Source: Chelatococcus asaccharovorans
GTDB taxonomy: Bacteria; Pseudomonadota; Alphaproteobacteria; Rhizobiales; Beijerinckiaceae
NCBI RefSeq assembly: GCF_003201475.1
Contig: NZ_QJJK01000003.1
Span: forward strand, 434,001-498,000
Direction of reading: 5' to 3'
DNA length: 64,000 nucleotides
The notes beneath the pieces are model-generated. The model was not told the origin of the DNA and did no database searches. It saw nothing but the letters and a program-made list of their open reading frames with translations. Below are positions 17,264-25,173 of the stretch, in pieces; position 1 is the first letter of the stretch, and each line of letters begins with the position of its first letter. Made by a program: the position numbers and the translations under genes.

Positions 17264-17866
17264 AAACAAGCGTCGAGGCGCGAACTCAGCACAAGGACCA
17301 ATCGACATTCAGCATGTCCAGCTGTCATGGCCGGGCTTGTCCTTGAGGTCGGGCTTGCCCGACTTCAAACTGTCCAACACGGAACTCGGCATCCGCTGAG
17401 TTCCGCAGCCATCCCGACGAACCGAGGCGCCTTTCCGGTCGGGATCACCGGAACTCGGCTCAGCCGAGTTCCTCATCAATAGCCAAATTCGGATAATCCG
17501 ATTTCGGGGACAAGCCCGGTGATGACAAGGGTATCTCTTGGGCCATTCGTGAAGGCCGTGGCGCAAGGGCTGGCCGAAGCGATGCGGCACAATCGCCACA
17601 AATGCTCAATCATGGGTAAGTCTTGATCGGCAGTGATCGTCATCCGGGTGACGGCCGGAGGCGCCGCGAATGCCGCCCAGTACAACGCAAAAATGATATA
17701 AATCAATATTTTATGGATCATACTTGGCGCGATGTGTCGCGCCATTCACGCAGCGAGGGCGCTACTGCTGATTTTAGATTTATGATAATATAGGTTTTGT
17801 TGCGCATTGAGTGATGCGCTGCCAAGCTGAAGTCAGATGCCAATCCGTCGAGTCTCGGGGGCGCCG
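17264..17866. other. Gene-free region holding a 203-bp palindromic element
   Basis: The first half is taken up by the element at 17324-17526. The remainder (17527-17866) is clearly AT-richer than the genes, particularly 17690-17810, and presumably contains the promoter of the AraC-type regulator. I see no other gene or clear operator. Confidence 0.55.
17324..17526. repeat. 203-bp mosaic palindromic element with 19-bp terminal inverted repeats
   Basis: The ends are GTCATGGCCGGGCTTGTCC and GGACAAGCCCGGTGATGAC, which pair at 17 of 19 positions. Inside are four further hairpins: GGTCGGGCTTGCCCGACTT (near 17347), GGAACTCGG...CTGAGTTCC (17381-17404), GGAACTCGGCT...CCGAGTTCC (17450-17472) and AAATTCGGATAATCCGATTT (near 17485). 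It encodes no protein. The terminal sequence belongs to a palindrome family widespread in Hyphomicrobiales; a fragment also forms the nrdJ terminator. Confidence 0.8.
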
Positions 17867-18961
17867 ATGAAAGGCATGGAGTATCATGCCGAGAGCGAAA
17901 GCGGAACGATCGCCGCAACCGTTGAGCCCTCCCGGCAAAAGCTCGGCAGCCTCCTTCAACCCGGCTATATCCATCTTGGCGTGGCCAAGGAGATTGTCCC
18001 TGTACTGCAGGATTTCGGCGTTGATCCCCATCCCGTCATCCGGGAGGCCGGGCTTGATCCGTCGCTCTTCGACGATGTGACGAATGTCATTTCGCATGCA
18101 GCACTCGGACGCCTGCTCACCTTGAGCGTGGCCCGAACCAACTGCCCCCATTTCGGGCTCTTGGTCGGCCAGCGTGCAACCATCCTTTCTCTCGGCCTCG
18201 TCGGCCGCCTCATGCAGCATTGCGAAACAATGGGGGACGCACTCCGCAGCCTCGTTGCCAATCTCAGTATCCAGAACCGCGGTGCGGTCCCTGCCCTGTC
18301 GATCTCGGATGGAATGGCGCTCTTCACCTTTTCGGTCTATCAGCCGGAGACGGCGAGCGCGGACCAGATATCGGACGGTGCCCTCGCTGTCGCCGTCAAT
18401 GCGATACGCAGTTTATGCGGGGCTGATTGGAACCCGGGTGAAGTCCTTCTGCCGCGCAAGGCTCCGAAGGACGTGACCGCCTACAAGCGCCACTTTCGCG
18501 CGGCTGTCCGCTTCAATCAGGAAAGTGCCACGCTCTCGTTCCCTGTCGGAGACCTCGATCTTCGCATTCCGGGGGCTGACCCCATGCTCCGCGTGGTCCT
18601 GGAAGAGCGCGTTCATCAACTGAAAGGCAGGCCGGGAACGGAGTTTTCAGATGATATCCGACGCCTGTTGCGCATGAGGTTGACCACCCACCGATGCTCG
18701 GCCGAGGAGATCGCTTTGTTGCTGGCTATGCATCGCAGAACCTTGAGCCGCCGTCTCAGAGGCTGCGGGATCGGGTATCGTACAATTGCGAACGAGATCC
18801 GGTTCGAGATTGCGCGGCAGTTGCTGGCGGACACGAAAATGCCGCTGGGCCAGATCGCTGCGACCCTCGGCTATTCGGAGGCAAGCGCCTTCACACGCGC
18901 ATTCAGGCGGTGGTCGGGACAGCCGCCGACGCTCTGGCGCGCGGAAGACCGGCTCGCATAG
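17867..18961 (+). CDS. AraC-family transcriptional regulator (OruR/ArgR-like N-terminal domain)
   Basis: 364 residues from the ATG at 17867, which has GGGGGCG upstream; an in-frame ATG at 17837 lacks a ribosome site. Residues 40-230 match the arabinose-binding-like domain seen in OruR and ArgR-type activators (VPVLQDFGVDPHPVIREAGLD, HAALGRLLTLSVARTNCPHFGLLVG). The C-terminal 100 residues carry two helix-turn-helix motifs (CSAEEIALLLAMHRRTLSRRL and LGQIAATLGYSEASAFTRAF). Its target is unknown. It is convergent with the SulP gene and near no obvious metabolic operon in its own direction. Confidence 0.92.
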   Translation: MKGMEYHAESESGTIAATVEPSRQKLGSLLQPGYIHLGVAKEIVPVLQDFGVDPHPVIREAGLDPSLFDDVTNVISHAALGRLLTLSVARTNCPHFGLLVGQRATILSLGLVGRLMQHCETMGDALRSLVANLSIQNRGAVPALSISDGMALFTFSVYQPETASADQISDGALAVAVNAIRSLCGADWNPGEVLLPRKAPKDVTAYKRHFRAAVRFNQESATLSFPVGDLDLRIPGADPMLRVVLEERVHQLKGRPGTEFSDDIRRLLRMRLTTHRCSAEEIALLLAMHRRTLSRRLRGCGIGYRTIANEIRFEIARQLLADTKMPLGQIAATLGYSEASAFTRAFRRWSGQPPTLWRAEDRLA

Positions 18962-19137
18962 CGGCCGCCTCTGGGCCCCCTGTCCGGCTTGAATGTGGAT
19001 CGCGCACGTTCTGTCGGCCCCGGCACCGCGAGACCGACGGCGAGGCGCGTCTCATGCGTCTTTCCCCGAATTGCGCGAATGAACGCAAGAGAGCCCCGCG
19101 AGGGCCTGCAGGACAAATCGGGTGTGCGATGCGCCAT

Positions 19138-20916
19138 TCACCTGGCCTCATCATCCAGGCCGTTCGTCTTCAGATAGCAAAGCACGGCGGCGTCAATCGT
19201 CGGGAAGAAGTGCGTCGCGTCGAAACGGCTGGACAAGCCAAACCTTCTCAGCTTGTCCTTGACCGGATCCTTAAGCTCGGCGAAGCAGAAGTCTATCCCC
19301 TGGGCCGTCAGCGCTTCATCCACCTCGATCAAGGCGTCGGCGGCCGTGACGTCGACGCTCGTGACCGGGGCAGCGGCGACAACGACGCAACGCGCCTTGG
19401 TCGGCGACTCTGCGGCCGCAGCCAGGACGCGCTCACGAAACAATTCCGCATTCGCGAAGAAGAGGGGCGCGTCCCACCGAAACAGGACCAGCCCGGGAAT
19501 GCGGCTGGCATCGGGATAGCGGGTGATGTCGTGATAACCTTCGACACCGGCCGGGCGCCCCAGAACGGCATAATAGGGTCGCCAGCCGTCCCACAGGAAC
19601 TCGATGATGGCAATGACGATCGCCAGACCTATCCCGGGAATGGGGCCGAGCACGGCGACGCCGACGAAGCACGTGATCGACAGCCAGAACTCCCAGCGCT
19701 GGATCCGGTAGATCCGCTTCAGGTCGGCCACCTCGAACAAGCCGATCGCCGAGGCGACGACCACGGCGGCCAGGGCCGCGCTGGGCAGGGTCCTGAGGAG
19801 ATCGGGCGCAAACATGAGCAGCACCGCAATCGTGACCGCCCCAACGACCCCCGTGAGCTGGGTGCGGGCACCGGCGGCCTCGGCGACGGGGGTACGCGAG
19901 CTGCTGCTGCTGATGGGAAAGCCCTGGAACAACCCGGCCGCGAGATTGGCGGCCCCGAGCCCCAGCATCTCCTGGTTGGGATCGACCTTGGTGCCCATAC
20001 GCGCGGCATAGGCGCGGGATAGCACGCTGGTGTCGGCAAAGGATACGAGAGCCACAGCCAGGCCCCCCAGCAGTATGGGGAGGATGTCGTCGAGCGCGAT
20101 AAGGGGAAAGGTGAAAGCGGGCAGACCTTGGGGAACCGAGCCAAGGATCGCCACACCAAACCGGTCGGCGAGATTAAAGACACTGACCACCAGCGCCGCC
20201 CCCACGACCGCGACCAGGATGCCGGGCACGCGCTTGCTGCCGCGGAGCAGCAGTATCACCGCGAGCGTCGCAACGCCGATCATGCAGGATACCCAGTTGA
20301 TCTGGCCGTCGACGATGGACTTCCCGATGGCCCATATATCGCGCAAAGGCCCCGTCGCGTCCGTCGAAAAGCCGAGCAATTTCGGAATCTGGCTGATCAG
20401 AACCGTCAAGGCGATGCCATTCATATATCCGTAGCGGATGGGCTTCGAAAGGAGTTCGGTCACGAAGCCCAACTTCCCCAGTCCCGCCGCGATCAGAACG
20501 GCACCGGAGACAAGCGCCATCGCGCCGGCGAGAACGACCGCCCGCTGGGGATCCCCGAGGGACAACGGCAGCACGACGCCGAGGATGACGGCCGCCAGCG
20601 CCGAATCCGGACCAAGGACGAGGATCCGGCTCGGGCCGACGAGCGCATAGACGAGAAGGGGAATGATCGTGGCATAGAGGCCGCATATCCCTGGCAAGCC
20701 GGACGCGACGGCATAGGCGACACCGACAGGGACGAGCATGGTCGCGAGCACGAGACCTGCCACGATATCCTGCCCGAGCCACGCGCGTTCATACGCGAGC
20801 AGGGTGCGCAGACCCGGCAACCAATGCAGCCATCCACGCCCCGTCGCCGCCTCCTCCGTCGCACGGATGGGCCCTGACGCGAGCGGCCGAGCCTTTCTGG
20901 GATCAGGAAACGTCAT
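19138..20916 (-). CDS. SulP-family inorganic anion transporter with STAS domain
   Basis: 592 residues from the ATG at 20916; a GTG six codons upstream is possible but has a poorly spaced ribosome site. Residues 30-430 form 10-12 hydrophobic segments with SulP signatures (VLATMLVPVGVAYAVASGLP, LYATIIPLLVYALVG, GLFQGFPISSSSSRTPVAE, RIYRIQRWEFWLSITCFVGV). The last 120 residues are a STAS domain (FRWDAPLFFANAELFRERV). SulP proteins carry sulfate, bicarbonate or other anions; substrate cannot be told from sequence. Next to ppk2 and convergent with the AraC-type gene. Confidence 0.93.
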   Translation of the reverse strand: MTFPDPRKARPLASGPIRATEEAATGRGWLHWLPGLRTLLAYERAWLGQDIVAGLVLATMLVPVGVAYAVASGLPGICGLYATIIPLLVYALVGPSRILVLGPDSALAAVILGVVLPLSLGDPQRAVVLAGAMALVSGAVLIAAGLGKLGFVTELLSKPIRYGYMNGIALTVLISQIPKLLGFSTDATGPLRDIWAIGKSIVDGQINWVSCMIGVATLAVILLLRGSKRVPGILVAVVGAALVVSVFNLADRFGVAILGSVPQGLPAFTFPLIALDDILPILLGGLAVALVSFADTSVLSRAYAARMGTKVDPNQEMLGLGAANLAAGLFQGFPISSSSSRTPVAEAAGARTQLTGVVGAVTIAVLLMFAPDLLRTLPSAALAAVVVASAIGLFEVADLKRIYRIQRWEFWLSITCFVGVAVLGPIPGIGLAIVIAIIEFLWDGWRPYYAVLGRPAGVEGYHDITRYPDASRIPGLVLFRWDAPLFFANAELFRERVLAAAAESPTKARCVVVAAAPVTSVDVTAADALIEVDEALTAQGIDFCFAELKDPVKDKLRRFGLSSRFDATHFFPTIDAAVLCYLKTNGLDDEAR

Positions 20917-21054
20917 GGCCGCACTGTCTCGCACCTATCCCCATCGCCGCAGGCCCCGAGAGAGCACGTCCGTCCGACGACCGCAATAGTCCCATCGGAA
21001 CCGGCATCCTCGCAGACGAACCGCCCTCAAGGACGGCCCTGGCAGCTGCCGCGT

Positions 21055-21894
21055 TCAGTAAAGCGCGGGCACCGTCTCGCGAACGGGAAGCCCGTCCTCG
21101 ATCCCATCCGGCCGCCGCTGCACCTTCGGCACCTTCGGCAGATCGACCTTGACCTTCTTGTAGGGGATCTTGCTGAGCAAATGCGCGATAAGGTTGAGCC
21201 GCGCCCGGCGCTTGTCATCGGAGGGAACGATATACCATGGGCTCGCCGGGGTGTCGGTTTCGCGCAACATCTCCTGGTAAGCCGCCGTGTAGTCCCACCA
21301 TCGCCGCACCGACTCGGTATCCATGGGGCTCAGCTTCCAATGCTTCACCGGCTCCTCGATCCGCGCCGCGAAACGCCGACGTTGTTCGTCCTGGCTGACA
21401 TCCAGAAAATACTTCAGAAGGATGATCCCGTTGTCGAGCACCTCCTTCTCGAAAGACGGAACGAGCCGCATGAAGCGGTCGTACTCCACCTGGCTGCAGA
21501 ACCCCATGACGCGCTCCACGCCAGCACGATTGTACCAGGAGCGGTCGAACAGAATGATCTCGCCGGCCGCGGGGAAATGGGCGACATATCGCTGGATATA
21601 TAGCTGGCTTTTCTCGCGCTCGGTCGGTGCGGGCAAGGCGATATGCCGGAATATGCGCGGATTGACGCGTTGCATGATCCGGCTGATGACGCCGCCCTTG
21701 CCCGCGGTGTCCCGCCCCTCGAAGACGATGATGACCTTGGCGCCGGTGGCCTTGACCCAGGTCTGGAGCCATACGAGCTCGACCTGGAGCTTGCGTAGCT
21801 CGGTTTCAAACGCCTTCCGCTTCATGGGGACCTGAGACGTCACCGTGTCATGGACTGTGGCCCGCTTCGCTTTGACATCGTGCTTCCGGCTCAT
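21055..21894 (-). CDS. ppk2: Polyphosphate kinase 2, class I type
   Basis: 279 residues, typical of one-domain PPK2. These enzymes transfer phosphate between inorganic polyphosphate and nucleoside diphosphates, usually favouring ADP or GDP phosphorylation. The Walker A loop EGRDTAGKGG is at 59-68. The catalytic Asp and lid region follow in FDRSWYNRAGVERVMGFC (116-133). The C-terminal YIVPSDDKRRARLNLIAHLL is also diagnostic. It is transcribed away from the pta-ackA operon, and polyphosphate-driven ATP regeneration would fit the acetyl-phosphate metabolism next door. Confidence 0.95.
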   Translation of the reverse strand: MSRKHDVKAKRATVHDTVTSQVPMKRKAFETELRKLQVELVWLQTWVKATGAKVIIVFEGRDTAGKGGVISRIMQRVNPRIFRHIALPAPTEREKSQLYIQRYVAHFPAAGEIILFDRSWYNRAGVERVMGFCSQVEYDRFMRLVPSFEKEVLDNGIILLKYFLDVSQDEQRRRFAARIEEPVKHWKLSPMDTESVRRWWDYTAAYQEMLRETDTPASPWYIVPSDDKRRARLNLIAHLLSKIPYKKVKVDLPKVPKVQRRPDGIEDGLPVRETVPALY

Positions 21895-22433
21895 CCCGAT
21901 CCTCCTCCCGCGCGAACGGTCACCCCCGTCCGGGGCTGGCGTGAAATCTGCCCATGCAGGGCGGGGTCAAGGAGGCGGCACAGTGGCGCGTCCCGTGGCT
22001 GACTGCCTCTGAATTGTCGCTCCCGCCCGTGTGACGCCGCTTGTCAATGCGCGGCTTCAACGCAACATGATCGCGCCCTTCGCGGCGGAAGGCTTGATCC
22101 TTTGGGACAGGTTCTTGACAGCTTGAGACATCGACCGGGGCTCCGTTTGCGCCTGTTCGGTCCGAAGGGTCGACAAACCCTGCGGAGGCCGTCGATCGGC
22201 GCCGGCATTTCGCAGCCACTTCGCTGGCGCGCCAAATAGGAAAGCCCGTCCCGGGTCACCCCGCGCCGTCCGAAACTGTCAAAGCGATGGCCCAAGCGGT
22301 CAAGCAGCATGACGGGAAGAAACCATACTCATCCGCGGAGCGAGAGGCCACCGGAGTGGACCTTGGATGGCGTGTCCGACGTCATCGATTGTGACGCTCT
22401 GCGGGCTTGTGGCACGACACCGCGGAGGGTGGA
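21895..22433. other. Divergent intergenic region between ppk2 and pta
   Basis: About 540 bases with no convincing gene. It should contain promoters for both directions. The dispersed 65-bp motif copy 2 lies at 22270-22332. A TTGACA occurs at 22112-22117 on the plus strand without a good -10. I found no FNR/FixK-type TTGAT-N4-ATCAA site. Confidence 0.5.
22270..22332. repeat. 65-bp dispersed motif, copy 2
   Basis: Nearly collinear with 16044-16108, ending in the shared GGGAAGAAACCATACTCA. The reverse complement holds TTGACCGCTTGGGCCATCG followed by TTTGACAGTTT, which partly recurs at 32797-32830 on the plus strand. It sits 100 bp before the pta gene and about 375 bp before ppk2. Confidence 0.6.
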
Positions 22434-23411
22434 ATGACTGATGCGGTCTCCTCTTTGGATGCGACTGGCCAACCCCGCCATCATGAGAGATACGACCGGC
22501 TCCTGGCCGCTGCCCGGTCGCTCCCGCCCTTGCGGGTCGCGATTGCCCATCCCTGCGACGCCTCCTCGATAGGAGCGGTGTTCGATGCCGTCGAACTCGG
22601 CCTCATCGATCCACTCCTGGTTGGGCCGACCGCCAAGATCCGGTCCGCGGCCGCCGACCTGGGGAAATCACTGGACAGTCTCGTCATCATCGATGCCCCC
22701 CATAGCCAAGCCTCTGCCGAGGCGGCTGTTGAACAGGTTCGCGCCGGAAAAGCCGATGCCCTGATGAAGGGAAGCCTGCACACGGATGAACTGATGGCGG
22801 CGGTCGTGCGTCGCGAAGGCGGGCTGCGCACGTCGCGCAGGATCAGCCACTGCTTCGTCATGGACGTCCCCGGCCACGACCGTGCTCTGATCATTACGGA
22901 CGCGGCGATCAACATCGCCCCCACGCTTGAGGACAAGGTCCACATCGTTCAGAACGCCATCGATCTTGCACGCGCCTTGGGCGCCTCCCCTGTCCGCGTC
23001 GCCATTCTGTCGGCGATGGAAACCGTCAACCCCAAGGTTCCGTCGACGCTCGATGCGGCCGCGCTGTGCAAGATGGCCGACCGTGGCCAGATACGGGGCG
23101 GGATTCTGGATGGACCGCTTGCTCTCGACAACGCCATCGATATCGGCGCGGCGAAGATCAAGAACATCGCGTCTCCGGTGGCGGGTCTCGCCGACGTCCT
23201 CGTGGTGCCGGACCTGGAAGCGGGCAATATGCTTGCAAAGAGCCTGACCTTCCTGGCCAATGCAGACGCAGCCGGCATCGTGCTCGGAGCCCGCGTGCCG
23301 ATCATCCTGACGAGCCGGGCCGACACGACGATCGCACGCCTCGCCTCCTGCGCGGTGGCCTCACTTGTCGCCAAGGCGCAGAGCCATCGCGTGACGATGG
23401 GCGAGGTATGA
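22434..23411 (+). CDS. Phosphate acetyltransferase, PTA/PTB family
   Basis: 325 residues from the ATG at 22434, preceded by GGAGGGTGGA. It matches the phosphate acetyl/butyryltransferase domain that in longer proteins is fused to a MaoC hydratase; here only the transferase part is present. It would interconvert acetyl-CoA and acetyl phosphate. Family patterns include GKADALMKGSLHTDELM, RISHCFVMDVPG and VPDLEAGNMLAKSLTFLANA. The stop overlaps the acetate kinase start (ATGA), so the two are translationally coupled and together make acetate plus ATP from acetyl-CoA, or the reverse. Confidence 0.9.
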   Translation: MTDAVSSLDATGQPRHHERYDRLLAAARSLPPLRVAIAHPCDASSIGAVFDAVELGLIDPLLVGPTAKIRSAAADLGKSLDSLVIIDAPHSQASAEAAVEQVRAGKADALMKGSLHTDELMAAVVRREGGLRTSRRISHCFVMDVPGHDRALIITDAAINIAPTLEDKVHIVQNAIDLARALGASPVRVAILSAMETVNPKVPSTLDAAALCKMADRGQIRGGILDGPLALDNAIDIGAAKIKNIASPVAGLADVLVVPDLEAGNMLAKSLTFLANADAAGIVLGARVPIILTSRADTTIARLASCAVASLVAKAQSHRVTMGEV

Positions 23412-24616
23412 GAATGCGTCCCACACTGGTCGTTCTCAATGCCGGCTCGTCGAGCCTGAAATTCCAGGTCTTCGACAGGCTCGACGACGTCGATCCCAAA
23501 GTCGTCTGGAAAGGCCAGTATGAAGGTCTCGGTCAGCGAGCCCGTTTCCGGGTCGCGCGGGACACCGCTGCCATCGTGGACGAAGCACAATGGGCCGCCG
23601 AGGAGGGCGTCGACCACGAATTTGCCTTGATGCACCTGGTCACCTGGCTCCAGCAGTACCGGAACGAACGCAAGTTGGTGGCGATCGGCCATCGCGTCGT
23701 CCACGGAGGAGACGCCTACGCCGCGCCGGTCCTTGTCGACGACGAGGTTGTTGCAAGGCTTGAGACCCTGTCTCCGTTGGCGCCCCTGCACCAGCCTCAC
23801 AATCTGCAGCCCATCGCCATCGCACGCCGTCGCATTCCGGATGTGCCGCAGGTCGCCTGCTTCGACACCGCCTTCCATCACAACCAGACCGAAATCGCGA
23901 CGATGTACGCGCTGCCCAAGGATATCCGCGACCGCGGGGTCCGGCGCTACGGCTTTCATGGCCTGTCCTATGACTACATCGCATCGGTGCTAGAGGACAC
24001 CGACCCGCGTCTGGCCAGCGGCAGGGTGGTCGCCGCCCATCTCGGTAACGGCGCAAGCCTCTGTGCGCTCTCGGGAGGCGTCAGCCTTGCCACGACCATG
24101 GGCTTCTCCGCGCTCGATGGGCTACCCATGGGAACACGCTGCGGCGCGATCGATGCCAGCGTGGTCTTCTACATGCTTCGCGAAATGGGGCACACAGCCG
24201 AAGAGGCCGAACGGGTTCTCTATACGCAATCCGGCCTGCTCGGCGTATCGGGCCTGTCCAACGACATGCGGACCTTGCGTCGCGAAGCCCCGTCCAATGC
24301 TGACGCGCGCAAGGCGATCGATCTCTTCGTCTATCGCATTATCCGCGAAACAGGCTCGCTGATCGCGGTACTCGGAGGCATCGATGGACTGATCTTCACG
24401 GCGGGCATAGGCGAAAACGACGCCGCAACGCGCGCGGCCGTCGTGGCCGGCCTGTCATGGACCGGGCTGACACTCGATGAAGCCGCCAACACTGCGGGCG
24501 GCCCCAGGATCTCATCGAGCGCGTCCCCCTCCGCCTGGGTCATCCCGACCAACGAGGAACTGGTTATCGCGCGACAGACGCGGGACGTGATCAACGCGGC
24601 TCGGCACAGCGTCTAG
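23408..24616 (+). CDS. ackA: Acetate kinase
   Basis: 402 residues, the normal AckA length, from the ATG at 23408 that overlaps the pta stop codon. It transfers phosphate between acetyl phosphate and ADP. The ASKHA signatures are present: VLNAGSSSLKF at the N terminus, GHRVVHGG near 100, RRYGFHGLSYDYI near 180, AHLGNGASLCAL near 205, and FTAGIGENDAATR near 330. With the preceding transferase it forms the AckA-Pta pathway. The following genes are tightly spaced (18 and 26 bp), so one operon is likely. Confidence 0.95.
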   Translation: MRMRPTLVVLNAGSSSLKFQVFDRLDDVDPKVVWKGQYEGLGQRARFRVARDTAAIVDEAQWAAEEGVDHEFALMHLVTWLQQYRNERKLVAIGHRVVHGGDAYAAPVLVDDEVVARLETLSPLAPLHQPHNLQPIAIARRRIPDVPQVACFDTAFHHNQTEIATMYALPKDIRDRGVRRYGFHGLSYDYIASVLEDTDPRLASGRVVAAHLGNGASLCALSGGVSLATTMGFSALDGLPMGTRCGAIDASVVFYMLREMGHTAEEAERVLYTQSGLLGVSGLSNDMRTLRREAPSNADARKAIDLFVYRIIRETGSLIAVLGGIDGLIFTAGIGENDAATRAAVVAGLSWTGLTLDEAANTAGGPRISSSASPSAWVIPTNEELVIARQTRDVINAARHSV

Positions 24617-24634
24617 AACAGGGAGAACAATGCC

Positions 24635-25147
24635 ATGGGCACTGAAAAGACGGGGACTGGCGACCCGAAGGGATGGCAGGAACTGGGCGACGAAACGTTC
24701 ATGTCGGCTGATGATCTGCGCCGCTATATGAGCGAGATGCAGATGGCGCGAGCCACGCAATCGATGGAAAGCATGGATCGCGCCGAGCAGGCTCGGAAAG
24801 AACTGGTCAAACAGCTGACCGAACGCATCGATCTCACGCCGGAGCGGCTGAAGCAGGTCCTCCAGCCGCTCCGGGCAAAACTGCGGGCTGCAGCGGAGCG
24901 CGGGGATACGGAACTGCTGGTTATGCGTTTTCCAAACACGCTCTGTTCGGACCGGGGACGCGCCATCAACAACAGTGATCCGTCCTGGCCGGACACCCTG
25001 ACGGGCCGGCCGCGGCAAGCCTATGAACTCTGGCAAAGCCAACTGAAAGACGCGGGCTTCAGCCTGTCGGCCATGATTATCGAATGGCCGGGCGGGATGC
25101 CCGGCGATGTCGGCTTCTTCCTGAAATGGGGGGCGAGCACGCCCTGA
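24635..25147 (+). CDS. Conserved protein of unknown function in the pta-ackA-DUF3141 operon
   Basis: 170 residues, ATG at 24635. The first 95 residues are highly charged and probably helical (MSADDLRRYMSEMQMARATQ, MDRAEQARKELVKQLTERID). The last 75 form a compact, aromatic-containing segment (ELLVMRFPNTLCSDRGRAIN, GFFLKWGAS). There is no signal peptide, membrane span or catalytic motif that I recognise. Its position between ackA and the DUF3141 gene, 18 bp from one and 26 bp from the other, implies a linked role. The helical N-terminal part recalls phasin-like or regulatory proteins, but this is only a guess. Confidence 0.7.
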   Translation: MGTEKTGTGDPKGWQELGDETFMSADDLRRYMSEMQMARATQSMESMDRAEQARKELVKQLTERIDLTPERLKQVLQPLRAKLRAAAERGDTELLVMRFPNTLCSDRGRAINNSDPSWPDTLTGRPRQAYELWQSQLKDAGFSLSAMIIEWPGGMPGDVGFFLKWGASTP

Positions 25148-25173
25148 TCATCAATGCCGGCGGAGGCTCTGGC

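Noticed and set aside
22044-22310. Short minus-strand coding region over the 65-bp motif
   Set aside because: The three copies of the motif do not keep one reading frame open for a shared peptide beyond about ten residues, so a coding explanation is weak.
21895-22433. FNR/FixK box controlling the pta-ackA operon
   Set aside because: No TTGAT-N4-ATCAA-like palindrome is present, although the operon type suggested low-oxygen control.
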